Source: Chloroflexota bacterium
Lineage (GTDB): Bacteria; Chloroflexota; Dehalococcoidia; UBA2979
Direction of reading: 5' to 3'
Assembly: GCA_003670575.1 (NCBI GenBank)
Contig: QWRD01000002.1
Span: 1 to 64,000, forward strand
DNA: 64,000 nt
Shown here piece by piece: positions 8,425 through 17,806 of the stretch. Every line of letters begins with the position of its first letter. Positions within the stretch are counted from its first letter, which is position 1. Below the pieces are notes generated by a model. That model ran no database searches and had not been told where the DNA came from. It saw only the letters and a list, made by a program, of their open reading frames with translations. A program made the position numbers and the translations under genes.

Positions 8425-9684
8425 ATGCGCGCCCTCCGCCGGATGGCGGGCTGGGCTCGCCGCAATCCGAATGCCGCCGGGGCATTGGCCCTCGCCGTGT
8501 TCTGTTTCGTGGCAGGGTTCGCCACGGGCTTCTGGCTCCTGTTCCGGCTGGCGTACGTGCTGGCGATGGTGGTGCCGGTCTTCTTCTTCTGGACGCGATC
8601 CATGATCCGGACGGTGGAGGTGGACGTGCTGCGCCGCACGCAGCACGTCTCCCAGGGGCAGCCGCTGACCGGTCGCGTCATCGTGCGCTCCACGTCGCGC
8701 ATTCCGAAGATCTGGCTGGAGGTGGAGGATCTGTCGACGCTCCCCGGTCACCAGGCACGGCGAGTGGTCACGCTCGGCTCGCGCGGCATGGAGGCGTGGA
8801 ACTACGAGACGCCGACGGTGCGGCGCGGGTTGTACACCCTGGGCCCGATCACCGTCACAGCGACCGATCCGTTCGGGTTCTTTCGCTTCAGCCGCACATT
8901 CGGAGTCGAGACGCCGATCCTCGTCTACCCGAACGCGCCGGAGTTGCCGAACTTCTACATTCCGCCGGCCAACCTCCCCGGCGACGGTCGGTTTCGTCGT
9001 CGCACGCAGAACGTCACGCCCAACGTGGCGGGGCTGCGGCCGTATGCGCCGGGCGACTCCTACAACCGCATCCATTGGCCGGCGACTGCGCGTACCGGCG
9101 ACCTGATGGTGAAGCTGTTCGAGCTCGATCCCGCCTCCGACATCTGGGTCGTGCTGGATCTCCAGCGCGAGGTTCAGGCGGGCGAGGGCGACGAGGGTAC
9201 CGAGGAGGCTGGCGTCCGCATCTGTGCGTCCATCGCGCGGTACTTCATCCAGGCGAACCGCAGCGTCGGCTTCTTGAGCTTTGGCGACGATCTGTGCACC
9301 AACGAGCCGGACCGCGGGATGAACCACTACACGCGCATTCTGGAGTCGCTCGCGCTCGCGAAGGCTGTGGGTGATGTGCCCGTGGGATCGCTGCTGCTGG
9401 AGGAGTCGCGTCGCTTCGGGCGGCACACCACGCTGGTGGTCGTCACACCGTCCGCCGACGATGCGTGGGCGCTGGCGCTGATGAGCCTTGCCGCCCGAGG
9501 TGTGAAGGTGGCGGCGGTGCTGCTGGAGGCGGAGACCTTCGGCGGCGGGCAGGGTGCGTTGGATGTGTATGGCACCCTGGCGGCAGGCGGCGTCTTCACC
9601 TACACCGTGAAGCGCACCGACGATCTGACCCAGGTGCTCGCGCTCGGCGGGGTCGCAGGCGCGTCCGAAGGGGTGAGCCGGTGA
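8425..9684 (+). CDS. DUF58 domain protein, membrane anchored
   Basis: A 419-residue protein with two N-terminal transmembrane segments (about residues 15-60). A beta-rich region follows, then the DUF58 signature LRPYAPGDSYNRIHWPATART and a VWA-like part with VKLFELDPASDIWVVLDLQ. DUF58 proteins are regular partners of MoxR. It starts 5 bases after moxR, and its stop overlaps the next GTG (GTGA), so the three genes are translated together. The precise substrate of such systems is not known from sequence. Confidence 0.9.
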   Translation: MRALRRMAGWARRNPNAAGALALAVFCFVAGFATGFWLLFRLAYVLAMVVPVFFFWTRSMIRTVEVDVLRRTQHVSQGQPLTGRVIVRSTSRIPKIWLEVEDLSTLPGHQARRVVTLGSRGMEAWNYETPTVRRGLYTLGPITVTATDPFGFFRFSRTFGVETPILVYPNAPELPNFYIPPANLPGDGRFRRRTQNVTPNVAGLRPYAPGDSYNRIHWPATARTGDLMVKLFELDPASDIWVVLDLQREVQAGEGDEGTEEAGVRICASIARYFIQANRSVGFLSFGDDLCTNEPDRGMNHYTRILESLALAKAVGDVPVGSLLLEESRRFGRHTTLVVVTPSADDAWALALMSLAARGVKVAAVLLEAETFGGGQGALDVYGTLAAGGVFTYTVKRTDDLTQVLALGGVAGASEGVSR

Positions 9685-11999
9685 CGACTGACATCGCCTG
9701 GCAAGATCTCCTGCGCGGGAACGAGCCCGCCCCAGCGCCGCCCCGACGTTCCCTGGCGTGGGTGTGGGAAGAACTACTCACGTTCTCGCTGGTTCTGCTT
9801 GTGCTGCTCTCCGTCGTTGTGTCGGTGGAGCGCGCGAACTGGGTGCCGGAGATGCCCTCGCTCGGGGCTGCTGCGATGGTGGGGCTGGTCTCCGGATGGT
9901 TGTTCGCACGCATGCGCGCTCCCGCCTGGGCGCTGCAGTTGGCCGGTCTCACCCTCGGGACCGGTGTCGTGGTCGCTATGGTCATGCAGACCATGAACCT
10001 CGCCGATGGTTCCAACGCGGGCGTCCGAGGTCGATGGATCGAGTTCTGGAGCCGCAACGCGCAATGGCTGGAAGAGTTGCGTATTGGCGGCTTCTCCACG
10101 GATCCGCTGCCGTTCGTCGTGATCGTCGTGTTTGCCGCGTGGTTCCTCGCGTACCTCGCGGCCTGGTCCATCGCCCGCTGGCGAAACCCGTGGCTGGCGC
10201 TGGGACCCGGCGCGGTGGCATTGCTCACCAACATCTCGTACCTGCCGGGGCAGCCTGCTGCGGAGTTCATCGTGTTCTTGTTCGGCGCGATCCTGCTGTT
10301 CGCGCGTATCCACCTGCTCCGCACGATGGCGGCGTGGGGGGGCGGGCGCGCAACGGCGGCGCCAACGTTCCTCTCGCTGGAGGTGTTGAACCTCGCAACG
10401 TGGGTGGGTATCGGGCTCATCGGCGCGGCGTGGGTGGTGCCGACCGCGAACCATTGGGGCCCGGTGGCCGCGTTCTGGGAGCGCGCGCTCGCGCCGGTGC
10501 AGGAGCGCGCCGATCGGCTCGGTCGCCTCTTCGTAGGCATCGATTCGAAGAAGCCCGTGGGCGTACATCGCTTCGACGCCGTACTGCCGCTGCAGGGCGC
10601 GATCAGTCTGGGCACGGAGCGGTTGATGCTCGTGGAGGCTGCCGAGCCGATCTACCTGCGCGGCGCTGCGTACGACGAGTACACCTCCAATGGTTGGCGC
10701 CAGACCGCGGGTGAGCGTCCGATGCCAAGCCTCAGCCTGGAGGCCGCGAGCCTCGGCACGCCGCAGAGTCGACTGCAGATGCGAGCGCCAGTGCAGGCCT
10801 CCGTGCACGTCGACAGCGCGATCTCGCGCAACCGCCTGTTCGTATTCGGGGATCCAATTGCCAGCAGCGCCGGCGCACAACTGCTCACTGGTGGCACGCC
10901 GGAGGATGCGATGGGTCTGGCCGCGCGGGACGTGATTCGCGCCGGCCAGGATTACCAGACCGTAGGCGCCGTCTCCGTGGCGACCATCGATCGGCTCGTC
11001 ACCGCCAGTCCCGACTACCCGGCGTGGGTGCGGTCCCGGTATCTGCAATTGCCGGCTGAGCTGCCGCTGGAAGTCTCAAACATCGCGCATCGGGTGGTCG
11101 GAACGGATCGTGTGCCGTATTCCATGGCTGCGAAGGTGGAGCAGTACCTGCGCCAGAACTACGTGACCGACCTCACGATTCCGGCACCGCCCCAGCGTCG
11201 TGATGCGGTGACGTACTTCCTGGTGGAGGCGCAGCGCGGGTACTTCGACTATCACGCTTCCGCGATGGCGGTGATGCTGCGCACGCTCGGTGTGCCCGCG
11301 CGTGTCGCCGTCGGCTTCGCGCTCGACGACACCGATCGCGACGAGCAAACGAAGGCGTTCCGCGTCAGCGAGCAGCAATCGTGGGCGTGGACCGAAGTGT
11401 TTTTCCCCGGCTATGGCTGGGTGCCGTTCAACCCCTCGCCCGGTCGTGCGGCGCTGCTGCGCGCCGGCGAGGATTCGCCTGTCGCGCCCGCCGCCGGCGG
11501 CGCCGACGCGGACGCGGACGCGGCCGATGGTGACACCGCCCCAGCTCTCGAGACCGACGATACCGGTGGCCTCGCCGTGACCGAGACTGCCGGTAGTCAG
11601 TTCGCGCGGCAGTTGACTCGGCTGGTGACGTGGCTGCTGGCAATCCTGGTGCTGTTCGTCCTGGTAGGAGGCAGCGTGCGGTTCAGTTGGGAGTCGTCGT
11701 TCCGACGGCTCACGCCGAACACTCGCCGCTGGGCGAAGGTGCAGGCGCTGGCGGCGCTCGCCGGGTTGGATGTGCAACGCGACCGCACCCCGCTGGAGGA
11801 AGCGAGCGCACTGAGCGCCGCCCTGCTCCGCCCGCCGTTGGATCTGACCCCGCTTGCACGCGCGTATGCGGCGGAGCGCTACGGTGGCGGCTCGCGTCAG
11901 GCACAGGGCGACCCAGCGCGGCTGGACGAGGTCTATGCAGAGGCGCAGCGCCGACTGGTGCGCCGCGTGCTGCGTCGCTTCATCCCGTTCTGGCGTTAG
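9681..11999 (+). CDS. Transglutaminase-like membrane protein (TgpA type) lacking the catalytic triad
   Basis: A 772-residue protein: several N-terminal transmembrane helices (about 35-290), an extracytoplasmic transglutaminase-core domain (about 510-595), one more helix near 655, and a C-terminal DUF4129-like domain (RRWAKVQALAALAGLD). This is the usual third gene beside MoxR and DUF58. The expected catalytic residues are replaced: the Cys of GYCxxxA is Phe522 (RGYFDYHASAMAVMLR), the His of HAWxE is Trp568 (SWAWTEVFFPGYGWVPF) and the Asp of the FDP motif is Asn584. The spacing is intact, so this looks like a dead enzyme kept for binding. Start GTG 9681 overlaps the DUF58 stop. Confidence 0.88.
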   Translation: MTTDIAWQDLLRGNEPAPAPPRRSLAWVWEELLTFSLVLLVLLSVVVSVERANWVPEMPSLGAAAMVGLVSGWLFARMRAPAWALQLAGLTLGTGVVVAMVMQTMNLADGSNAGVRGRWIEFWSRNAQWLEELRIGGFSTDPLPFVVIVVFAAWFLAYLAAWSIARWRNPWLALGPGAVALLTNISYLPGQPAAEFIVFLFGAILLFARIHLLRTMAAWGGGRATAAPTFLSLEVLNLATWVGIGLIGAAWVVPTANHWGPVAAFWERALAPVQERADRLGRLFVGIDSKKPVGVHRFDAVLPLQGAISLGTERLMLVEAAEPIYLRGAAYDEYTSNGWRQTAGERPMPSLSLEAASLGTPQSRLQMRAPVQASVHVDSAISRNRLFVFGDPIASSAGAQLLTGGTPEDAMGLAARDVIRAGQDYQTVGAVSVATIDRLVTASPDYPAWVRSRYLQLPAELPLEVSNIAHRVVGTDRVPYSMAAKVEQYLRQNYVTDLTIPAPPQRRDAVTYFLVEAQRGYFDYHASAMAVMLRTLGVPARVAVGFALDDTDRDEQTKAFRVSEQQSWAWTEVFFPGYGWVPFNPSPGRAALLRAGEDSPVAPAAGGADADADAADGDTAPALETDDTGGLAVTETAGSQFARQLTRLVTWLLAILVLFVLVGGSVRFSWESSFRRLTPNTRRWAKVQALAALAGLDVQRDRTPLEEASALSAALLRPPLDLTPLARAYAAERYGGGSRQAQGDPARLDEVYAEAQRRLVRRVLRRFIPFWR

Positions 12000-12014
12000 T
12001 CGTCAGCCTCGGGC

Positions 12015-12038
12015 GTGAGCCGTGAGCCGTGAGCCGTG
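12015..12038. repeat. Heptanucleotide tandem repeat (GTGAGCC x3)
   Basis: Three perfect copies of GTGAGCC at 12015-12035, followed by GTGG, lie in the 43-base gap between two convergent genes. A similar but different heptamer array lies at 46038-46063. Confidence 0.85.
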
Positions 12039-12042
12039 GACG

Positions 12043-13860
12043 TTAGCGGTCGTTCGGATCCTGGGCTCCCGGCGGGCGTGCCAGTCGTCCAGCCTCGCTC
12101 GCCAGTCTCGCCCGCTCGAGGATTGCCAGGGCCTGCTCTGGTGTCACCACGCCGTCGTCCAGTTGCCTCAACGCTTCCACAAGCGCGCGACGGGCGGCGT
12201 CCTCATTCGCTGCGTCTCCGCCTGCTGGCGTCGACGTCGGTTGGCCGGCGGTTCCCGGTTGCGGACTGCCCGATGGTGACGGTTGGGCACCGGGAGGCGT
12301 GCCCGGCGGTGGCGGCGTTGAGGTCCCGCCCTGCCCGCTTGGCGGCGACGGCGGTGGCGTGGGCGTCGGTTGGGGCTTTCTTGCCGACGGCTGGAGCGCG
12401 CGCAACACCAGTTCGAGGTTGTGGCGTGCATCGGCGTCGTCCGGATCGCGTTGCAGCACCGTCACGTACGCGTCGCGTGCCTCGGTCAATGCGTCGCGGC
12501 GCACCGCGTGATTGCCGAGCGCGTACATCGCATAGCGGATGGTCTCCGCGTCGGTGGCGCGGCTGACTGCGGCCTTCGATGCCGTTGTGGCCTCATCCAG
12601 GCGGTCCAGTCGTTGCAGCGCGTTGCCGAGGTTGTAGTCGATGGTCGGATTGTCCGGTGCCAACGTTTTCGCCTGCTGATAGGCGGCAAGCGCAGCCGCA
12701 AGGTCGCCACGCGCATAGGCTGCATTGCCATCGGCCACGGCGCGGTACGCCGGTGTCCCGCTGCAGGAGGTCAGCAGCAGCGCCACGAGGATCGCGGTGA
12801 TCGCCGATGCGGCACCTCTCGATGGCTGCTCGCTGCGTCGCGAGGCTCGCTCATCCGAGGCGCTGGCGGGTGCGATCAACGACTGCGCTACCAGCAGCGC
12901 GATGCCGATGCCGAGCACCCATTGGAACCGCTCGATTGGTGCGGGCTGGCGCTCCCGATCGAAGGCGCTTTGGCGCAGTCGGCTGAACTCCACTGCCAGC
13001 CCGGCGACCGCCTTCACATCGCGCGTGCTGCCGCCGGTCTCGCTCGCGATACGTGCGAGCGCGGCACGGTCCGCGCGACTCACGACGGCGGCAGTGCCGG
13101 GGCGCGCACCCTCGGCGGGGGGCACGGGCGCGCCCTGCTCGGTGCCCGCGGCGACGGTGTAGATGTGGACGTCGGCGGCGTTCGCGCTGGTGACGGCCTC
13201 GTGGGCAGTTGCGCCTAGGTCCTCCCCATCGGAGATCAGCACGATCACCTGCGTCTGCGCGCGATCCGGCACATTCAGCACCTGCAACGCGATATTGATC
13301 GCCTGACCGATGTCCGTGCCTGGCCGCACCAGCGCGCTCTCTCGCTGTGCTCGCGTGACCAGTTCCGACATCGCAGGCAGGTCCAACGTCAGCGGCGAGC
13401 GCTTAAACGCCGATCCTCCGAAGGTGACCAACCCGACGCGATCGCCGTGCAGATGCAGCAGCATGTCGCGCAGCCCGGCGGCGGCCGCCTCCGCGCGGGA
13501 GGGCACCACATCCGGTGCCTGCATGGAGCGCGAGATGTCCAGCACCAGCGCAACATCGATGCCGCGGCGCTCGAGAGGTGTGTCCGCGCGCCCCCATTGC
13601 GGCCGCGCCATGCCCAGCACGATGAGCGCCATCGCGGCCAGCAAAAGTACGCCACGGATGCGCGTGCGTCGTGCGCTGCGGCCGCGATGCAGTGTCGCGG
13701 CGCCGCCGTACGCGGTATCGCTGCGCCGCGTTCGTCGCGTCGCGTACCACCATGCACCAGCCGCTGGAAGCAACGCGAGCATTGCCAGCAGCGTCAGCGG
13801 CTGGCCCAGGGCGAAGGACTCAAGCCCCATCGATCCCAGTCCGAGTTGCTGGAGGTTCAC
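12043..13860 (-). CDS. BatB/BatC fusion: VWA-domain membrane protein with TPR region
   Basis: A 605-residue protein from GTG 13860, which overlaps the upstream stop (GTGA). Order: transmembrane helices near 20-40 and 70-88, a VWA domain with MIDAS motif DISRSM (108-113) and LISDGEDLG (208-216), a transmembrane helix near 313-331, then a second hydrophobic stretch ending in lipobox-like LLTSC (362-366), TPR repeats (about 375-490), a Pro-rich linker and a C-terminal helix. It combines what are usually two genes, BatB and BatC, of the Bat (aerotolerance) operon. The internal lipobox looks like the old signal peptide of BatC. It is the last gene of the MoxR-Bat operon. Confidence 0.88.
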   Translation of the reverse strand: MNLQQLGLGSMGLESFALGQPLTLLAMLALLPAAGAWWYATRRTRRSDTAYGGAATLHRGRSARRTRIRGVLLLAAMALIVLGMARPQWGRADTPLERRGIDVALVLDISRSMQAPDVVPSRAEAAAAGLRDMLLHLHGDRVGLVTFGGSAFKRSPLTLDLPAMSELVTRAQRESALVRPGTDIGQAINIALQVLNVPDRAQTQVIVLISDGEDLGATAHEAVTSANAADVHIYTVAAGTEQGAPVPPAEGARPGTAAVVSRADRAALARIASETGGSTRDVKAVAGLAVEFSRLRQSAFDRERQPAPIERFQWVLGIGIALLVAQSLIAPASASDERASRRSEQPSRGAASAITAILVALLLTSCSGTPAYRAVADGNAAYARGDLAAALAAYQQAKTLAPDNPTIDYNLGNALQRLDRLDEATTASKAAVSRATDAETIRYAMYALGNHAVRRDALTEARDAYVTVLQRDPDDADARHNLELVLRALQPSARKPQPTPTPPPSPPSGQGGTSTPPPPGTPPGAQPSPSGSPQPGTAGQPTSTPAGGDAANEDAARRALVEALRQLDDGVVTPEQALAILERARLASEAGRLARPPGAQDPNDR

Positions 13861-14807
13861 GCGTACCTCCGCAGCCAGGTGCCGCGCAGCGTGGTCTCCA
13901 CGACCAGCAGGCCCAGCGCCGCGCCCATGAGCCACGGCGCGTACTCCTCGTACGAGGTGAAGCGACGCTCACCGATGTGACTGCGCTCCAGCGTGCTGAT
14001 CGCGGCATACGCCTTCGCCAGTTCGTCCTGCGTCGCTGCGTCGTGGTAGGTCCCGCCGCTCTCGGTGGCGATGCGGCGCAGTGTCGCCTCGTCGACATCT
14101 CCCCCGCCGCGTTGCGAGACGAAACCGACGGTGTAGACGCGGATGCCGAGGGTCTTCGCCAGTTGACCGGCCTGCAGCGGTTGGATCTCACCGGCGTTGT
14201 TCTGTCCGTCGGTCAGGAGCACCACCACGCGGCTGCGCGCGTCCGATGCGCGCAGCAGATTCAGCGCCTCCGCGAGACCGAGGCCGATCGCGGTGCCGTC
14301 CGGCAGCAGACCGGGCTGCACCGTTTTCACCGTGTTGCGTAACGCATCGTGGTCCAGCGTGAGCGGCGACATGACGAGGGAGCGCGACTGAAAGATGACC
14401 AGTCCGACACGGTTGCCCTGCAGCGAGCCGACAAACGCATCGATCACCGTGCGCGCCGCTTCAAGCCGAGTGGGATTTCCCCTGGCGCTGCCGGTCGGTT
14501 GGCTCATCGAACCGGACATGTCCAGCGCCAGCACGATGTCGATGCCTTCTTCAGGGAGCAGCGTCACCGCGATTCCGCGTTGCGGCCGCGCGACCGCGAC
14601 GACCAGCGCGACGACCGAGAGGACACGCAGCACGTCGGGGAGCCTGCCGAGACGGAGCCGCCAACTGCGATGGCTGGAGGCGGCCAGCACGACGAGGTCG
14701 TTCACGATCAGCGATGGTTGCGCAGGCGGATGGCGTCGACGGCGCCACACGAACAGCGCACCAAAGAGCGGGAGCACCAGCAGCAGTTCCGGCGTCGCGA
14801 AGGTCAT
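13857..14807 (-). CDS. BatA-like VWA-domain membrane protein
   Basis: A 316-residue protein starting MTFATPELLLVLPLFGALFV. It has a membrane helix near the N-terminus and another at about 55-75 (VLRVLSVVALVVAVARPQRG), then a VWA domain with MIDAS DMSGSMS and VVVLLTDGQNNAGE, and a C-terminal helix (APWLMGAALGLLVVETTL). It is the typical BatA arrangement. ATG 14807 overlaps the stop of the upstream BatD-like gene (ATGA), and its own stop overlaps the next gene. VWA proteins bind partners through a metal ion under the control of MoxR ATPases. Confidence 0.9.
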   Translation of the reverse strand: MTFATPELLLVLPLFGALFVWRRRRHPPAQPSLIVNDLVVLAASSHRSWRLRLGRLPDVLRVLSVVALVVAVARPQRGIAVTLLPEEGIDIVLALDMSGSMSQPTGSARGNPTRLEAARTVIDAFVGSLQGNRVGLVIFQSRSLVMSPLTLDHDALRNTVKTVQPGLLPDGTAIGLGLAEALNLLRASDARSRVVVLLTDGQNNAGEIQPLQAGQLAKTLGIRVYTVGFVSQRGGGDVDEATLRRIATESGGTYHDAATQDELAKAYAAISTLERSHIGERRFTSYEEYAPWLMGAALGLLVVETTLRGTWLRRYA

Positions 14808-15787
14808 CCGGCGACTCCGACGACCGCTGGCGCGGTGGTCTCCGCCTCCGAGGTGGGTCGTGACAACTCGATGATTTCGAATGCCACAGTCAGGTCGTGG
14901 TCGGCGGACGCAGGGTCGGGGCGGCGGCCCGCGTAGACCGCGGCGTCGCAGCGATCGAGTAGCCCGGCGACCAGCCTCGCCTGCCAGCGCTCCACACCGA
15001 GTTGCACCATGCGCCGCTGCAGCTCCGGTGTGGTGAGAGCGCGCGCGCCGAATTGGAATCGCTGCTGCAGGTAGTCCCGCACGATCAGCGCGATGGTGCC
15101 GTAGTACGTGTCGTAGTCGCCGCGCGTCAGTGGTGCGTCTGCACCCAGTGCGTCCAACTGCGCGCGTGCTGCGACCTCGATCGCGTCGACCGACGATCCC
15201 ACGGGCACCAGCACGGGACGCCGCACGCGCGTGCGCAGTGTGAACGCCACGCCCAACGCCAGCAGCAGCACGCCGGCGATGGCACCGCTCACGATTGCGC
15301 GGCCCTGCCACGCCGGTGGCCCGCCGGCGATCCCAAGTTGCGGTTTCAGCGGGCGGTACACGGTGTCCTGTGCCGGTACGGTTTCGCGCACGATGAACGG
15401 CGGTGGCACGAGGTCCAACTCACCGGATTCACCGTCGCTGCGTAGCCATGCGAGGCGAAGTGGCGCTGCGTCGATCCGTCCGAGGTTGAATGCGGCCAGC
15501 ACGTACTCGGCCTGGGTTAGCGTAGTCGCCCCGGCCGACGTCTCCGTGGGCCGGAGCACCTCGACCACCTGGAGCGCGTTCGTGCGTTCGCTGGGCTGGA
15601 CGCTCACCACCACGTCGCGCGGATGGACGATGGTCACACGCAGGCGCAGCCGCTCGCCGAGCACCACCTCGGCGGCGCTGAAGGTGGCCTTCGCCTCGAT
15701 CGGTGGCGTCTCCGCCCGCGCGATGCGCGACGGCGTGACGAGCATCAGCATCAGGAGTGCCAATGCCGCGGCCCGTAGCTGTGTCAT
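14804..15787 (-). CDS. BatD-like / DUF4381-like exported membrane protein
   Basis: A 327-residue protein with a cleavable signal peptide (MTQLRAAALALLMLMLVT, cut near ARAE). An extracytoplasmic beta-rich domain (AKATFSAAEVVLGERLRLRV) follows, then one transmembrane helix (VSGAIAGVLLLALGVAFTL, about 165-190) and a cytoplasmic helical tail (about 200-320). This topology and its place between DUF58 and BatA match the oxygen-tolerance (BatD) or DUF4381 position in Bat operons. Sequence similarity alone is weak, so the family name rests partly on context. Confidence 0.78.
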   Translation of the reverse strand: MTQLRAAALALLMLMLVTPSRIARAETPPIEAKATFSAAEVVLGERLRLRVTIVHPRDVVVSVQPSERTNALQVVEVLRPTETSAGATTLTQAEYVLAAFNLGRIDAAPLRLAWLRSDGESGELDLVPPPFIVRETVPAQDTVYRPLKPQLGIAGGPPAWQGRAIVSGAIAGVLLLALGVAFTLRTRVRRPVLVPVGSSVDAIEVAARAQLDALGADAPLTRGDYDTYYGTIALIVRDYLQQRFQFGARALTTPELQRRMVQLGVERWQARLVAGLLDRCDAAVYAGRRPDPASADHDLTVAFEIIELSRPTSEAETTAPAVVGVAG

Positions 15788-16704
15788 CGATGGGCCGCCC
15801 GCGCGCGGAAATAGCGCACCAGCGGCCGCGCGAGGTCCTGGTCGAGGCGCAGCGGGACCTCGTCGACAGCGGCTGCAGCAAGCGTGGCGCTGCGTAGGCG
15901 CGCTCGTTCGGCGGCGGCGGCGGCATACTCGCGGCGAAATTCGATGTCGCTCGTGTCCACCAGGCGGCGTGTGCCGTGCTCGGCGTCCTCCACCTCCACG
16001 AGGCCGAGGTCCGGGAGTTCCAGGTCCAACGGGTCGATCAGTGGCAGCGCGATCACCTCGTGCCGCCGCGCCAGAGTGCGGAGTGCCTGGTCGTAGCCAC
16101 GGTCGGCGAAGTCTGAGATGAGGAAGACCACGCTGCGCCGCTTCAGCACGCGTGCGAGATATTCGCAGGCCGCCGCGATCGAGGTGCCGGCGCCCTCGCG
16201 CTCGCCATGCAGTACCTCGCGCAGCAGGCGGAGCACATGCCGCGTTCCTCGTGCCGGGGGGACGAACTCCTCGATGCGGTCCGTGAACGTCAGCAGTCCG
16301 GTGCGATCATGCTGGTAGACGGCCGCGAACGACAGCAGCGCCGTGAGCTTTGCAGCGGGGCCGATGCGCCCACGCGGTGAGTGCGCAACTGTCTGCGAGG
16401 CGGAGACGTCCACCGCGCAGACCACCGGTAACTCGCGTTCTTCGACGTACTGCTTCACCCAGAGCGCGCCCATACGAGCGGTCACGTTCCAATCGATGAG
16501 TCGCACGTCGTCACCGGGCGTGTATTCGCGCGCCTCGGCGAACTCGATGCCAGAGCCGCGGAACGCGCTGCGGTAGTCGCCGGCGAGGAGCGTGCTGGCC
16601 AGGCGGCGTGCGCGAATCTCGATGCGGCGCATCTGCGCAAGGAGTGCCGGATCCGGCAACTCCGCGGGGAGCAGCATTGGAGGTCTGGTCGGCCTCGCGG
16701 TCAT
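15784..16704 (-). CDS. DUF58 domain protein (Bat operon)
   Basis: A 306-residue soluble DUF58 protein with no membrane anchor, unlike the paralogue at 8425-9684. It shows FRGSGIEFAEAREYTPGDDV, the signature RLIDWNVTARMG, and a VWA-like fold with VVCAVDVSASQTV, DRTGLLTFTD and SVVFLISDFAD. It follows moxR after 2 bases and overlaps the next gene (ATGA). It presumably binds MoxR in the cytoplasm and recruits the membrane VWA proteins encoded downstream. Confidence 0.92.
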   Translation of the reverse strand: MTARPTRPPMLLPAELPDPALLAQMRRIEIRARRLASTLLAGDYRSAFRGSGIEFAEAREYTPGDDVRLIDWNVTARMGALWVKQYVEERELPVVCAVDVSASQTVAHSPRGRIGPAAKLTALLSFAAVYQHDRTGLLTFTDRIEEFVPPARGTRHVLRLLREVLHGEREGAGTSIAAACEYLARVLKRRSVVFLISDFADRGYDQALRTLARRHEVIALPLIDPLDLELPDLGLVEVEDAEHGTRRLVDTSDIEFRREYAAAAAERARLRSATLAAAAVDEVPLRLDQDLARPLVRYFRARAAHR

Positions 16705-16706
16705 GG

Positions 16707-17708
16707 CTACGGGATCCCGACGCCCTCAAGCAGGCGGTCGACGATCTGTTCCGTAGTGACGGCTTGCGCTTCGGCCTCGTATGTTGTGACCAGTCGGTGA
16801 CGCAGGACATCCGGCGCCAGTGCCTTCACGTCCTCCGGCAGCACGTACCCGCGGCCGTGGAGCAGCGCGTACGCCTGCGCGGCGCGCGCCAGGAACACGC
16901 TGGCGCGAGGTGACGCGCCGTACTCCAGCAGTGGCTCGATCTCCGGCATGCGGTAGCGCGCCGGGTCGCGAGTGGCCTCGATCAAGCGCACCACGTACTC
17001 ACGCAGCCGGTCGTTGATCTGCACCGCGGTGACGGCCTGCGTGAGCTCGCCGAGCTCGGCCGCGTCAGTCACTGGGTCGATGTGGACGCTCTCCCCATCG
17101 AGGGCGCGACGCAGGATGTCGCGTTCCTGCTCCGGCTCCGGGTAGTCGACGATCACCTTCAGCATGAAGCGGTCGAGTTGTGCCTCGGGCAGCGGGTAGG
17201 TGCCCTCGTGTTCGATCGGGTTCTGCGTCGCCAGCACCAGGAACGGCACCGGGAGGCGGTGCGTCTCCCCGCCGATGGTGACCTGGCGCTCCTGCATCGC
17301 CTCCAGCAGCGCGGACTGCACCTTCGCGGGGGCGCGGTTGATCTCATCTGCCAGCACTACGTTCGCGAACAGTGGGCCCAGGCGGACGCGGAACTCGGCG
17401 TCCTTGGGATTGAACACCAGCGTCCCGGTGATGTCCGCCGGGAGCAGGTCCGGTGTGAACTGGATGCGTGCGAAACTGCAGTGCAGCGCGCGCGCGAGCG
17501 TCGAAACGGTCAGCGTCTTGGCGAGCCCGGGAACACCCTCGATGAGCGCGTGGTTGTTGGTGAGCAGCGCCACCAACAAGCGATCGATGAGCGCGTCCTG
17601 GCCCACGATCACGCGTGAGACCTGCTCGCGAATCCTGGCAAGCACGTGCAGGTGCCGAGGCTCAATCGCCGACGGCAGGGACAAGTCGCGGTCTCGTTCC
17701 TGTGCCAT
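16707..17708 (-). CDS. moxR: MoxR-type AAA+ ATPase (Bat operon)
   Basis: A 333-residue MoxR ATPase: Walker A EGVPGLAKTLTVSTLA, Walker B VVLADEINRAPAKVQ, with the motifs TPDLLPADITGT, LLEAMQERQVTIGG and ATQNPIEHEGTYPLPEAQ. It is the first gene of the five-gene Bat operon running to 12043. It is a paralogue of the MoxR at 7464-8420, so the organism has at least two such systems within 10 kb. The operon promoter is probably at the TAGACT box 43 bases upstream. Confidence 0.94.
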   Translation of the reverse strand: MAQERDRDLSLPSAIEPRHLHVLARIREQVSRVIVGQDALIDRLLVALLTNNHALIEGVPGLAKTLTVSTLARALHCSFARIQFTPDLLPADITGTLVFNPKDAEFRVRLGPLFANVVLADEINRAPAKVQSALLEAMQERQVTIGGETHRLPVPFLVLATQNPIEHEGTYPLPEAQLDRFMLKVIVDYPEPEQERDILRRALDGESVHIDPVTDAAELGELTQAVTAVQINDRLREYVVRLIEATRDPARYRMPEIEPLLEYGASPRASVFLARAAQAYALLHGRGYVLPEDVKALAPDVLRHRLVTTYEAEAQAVTTEQIVDRLLEGVGIP

Positions 17709-17750
17709 ACCCCATCCATGCCCTGCGGGAGCGGGCCTACTGAGGCGGTC

Positions 17751-17756
17751 AGTCTA
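17751..17756 (-). promoter_or_regulatory. Candidate -10 element (TAGACT) of the Bat operon
   Basis: TAGACT on the minus strand lies 43 bases before the moxR ATG. The same hexamer occurs upstream of cvpA, the HNH gene and fabF. No good -35 is visible. Confidence 0.4.
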
Positions 17757-17806
17757 CCGTGCCGGGCGGGCGCCCGTATGCATACGCAGGGGAATGACGC
17801 GAGATG

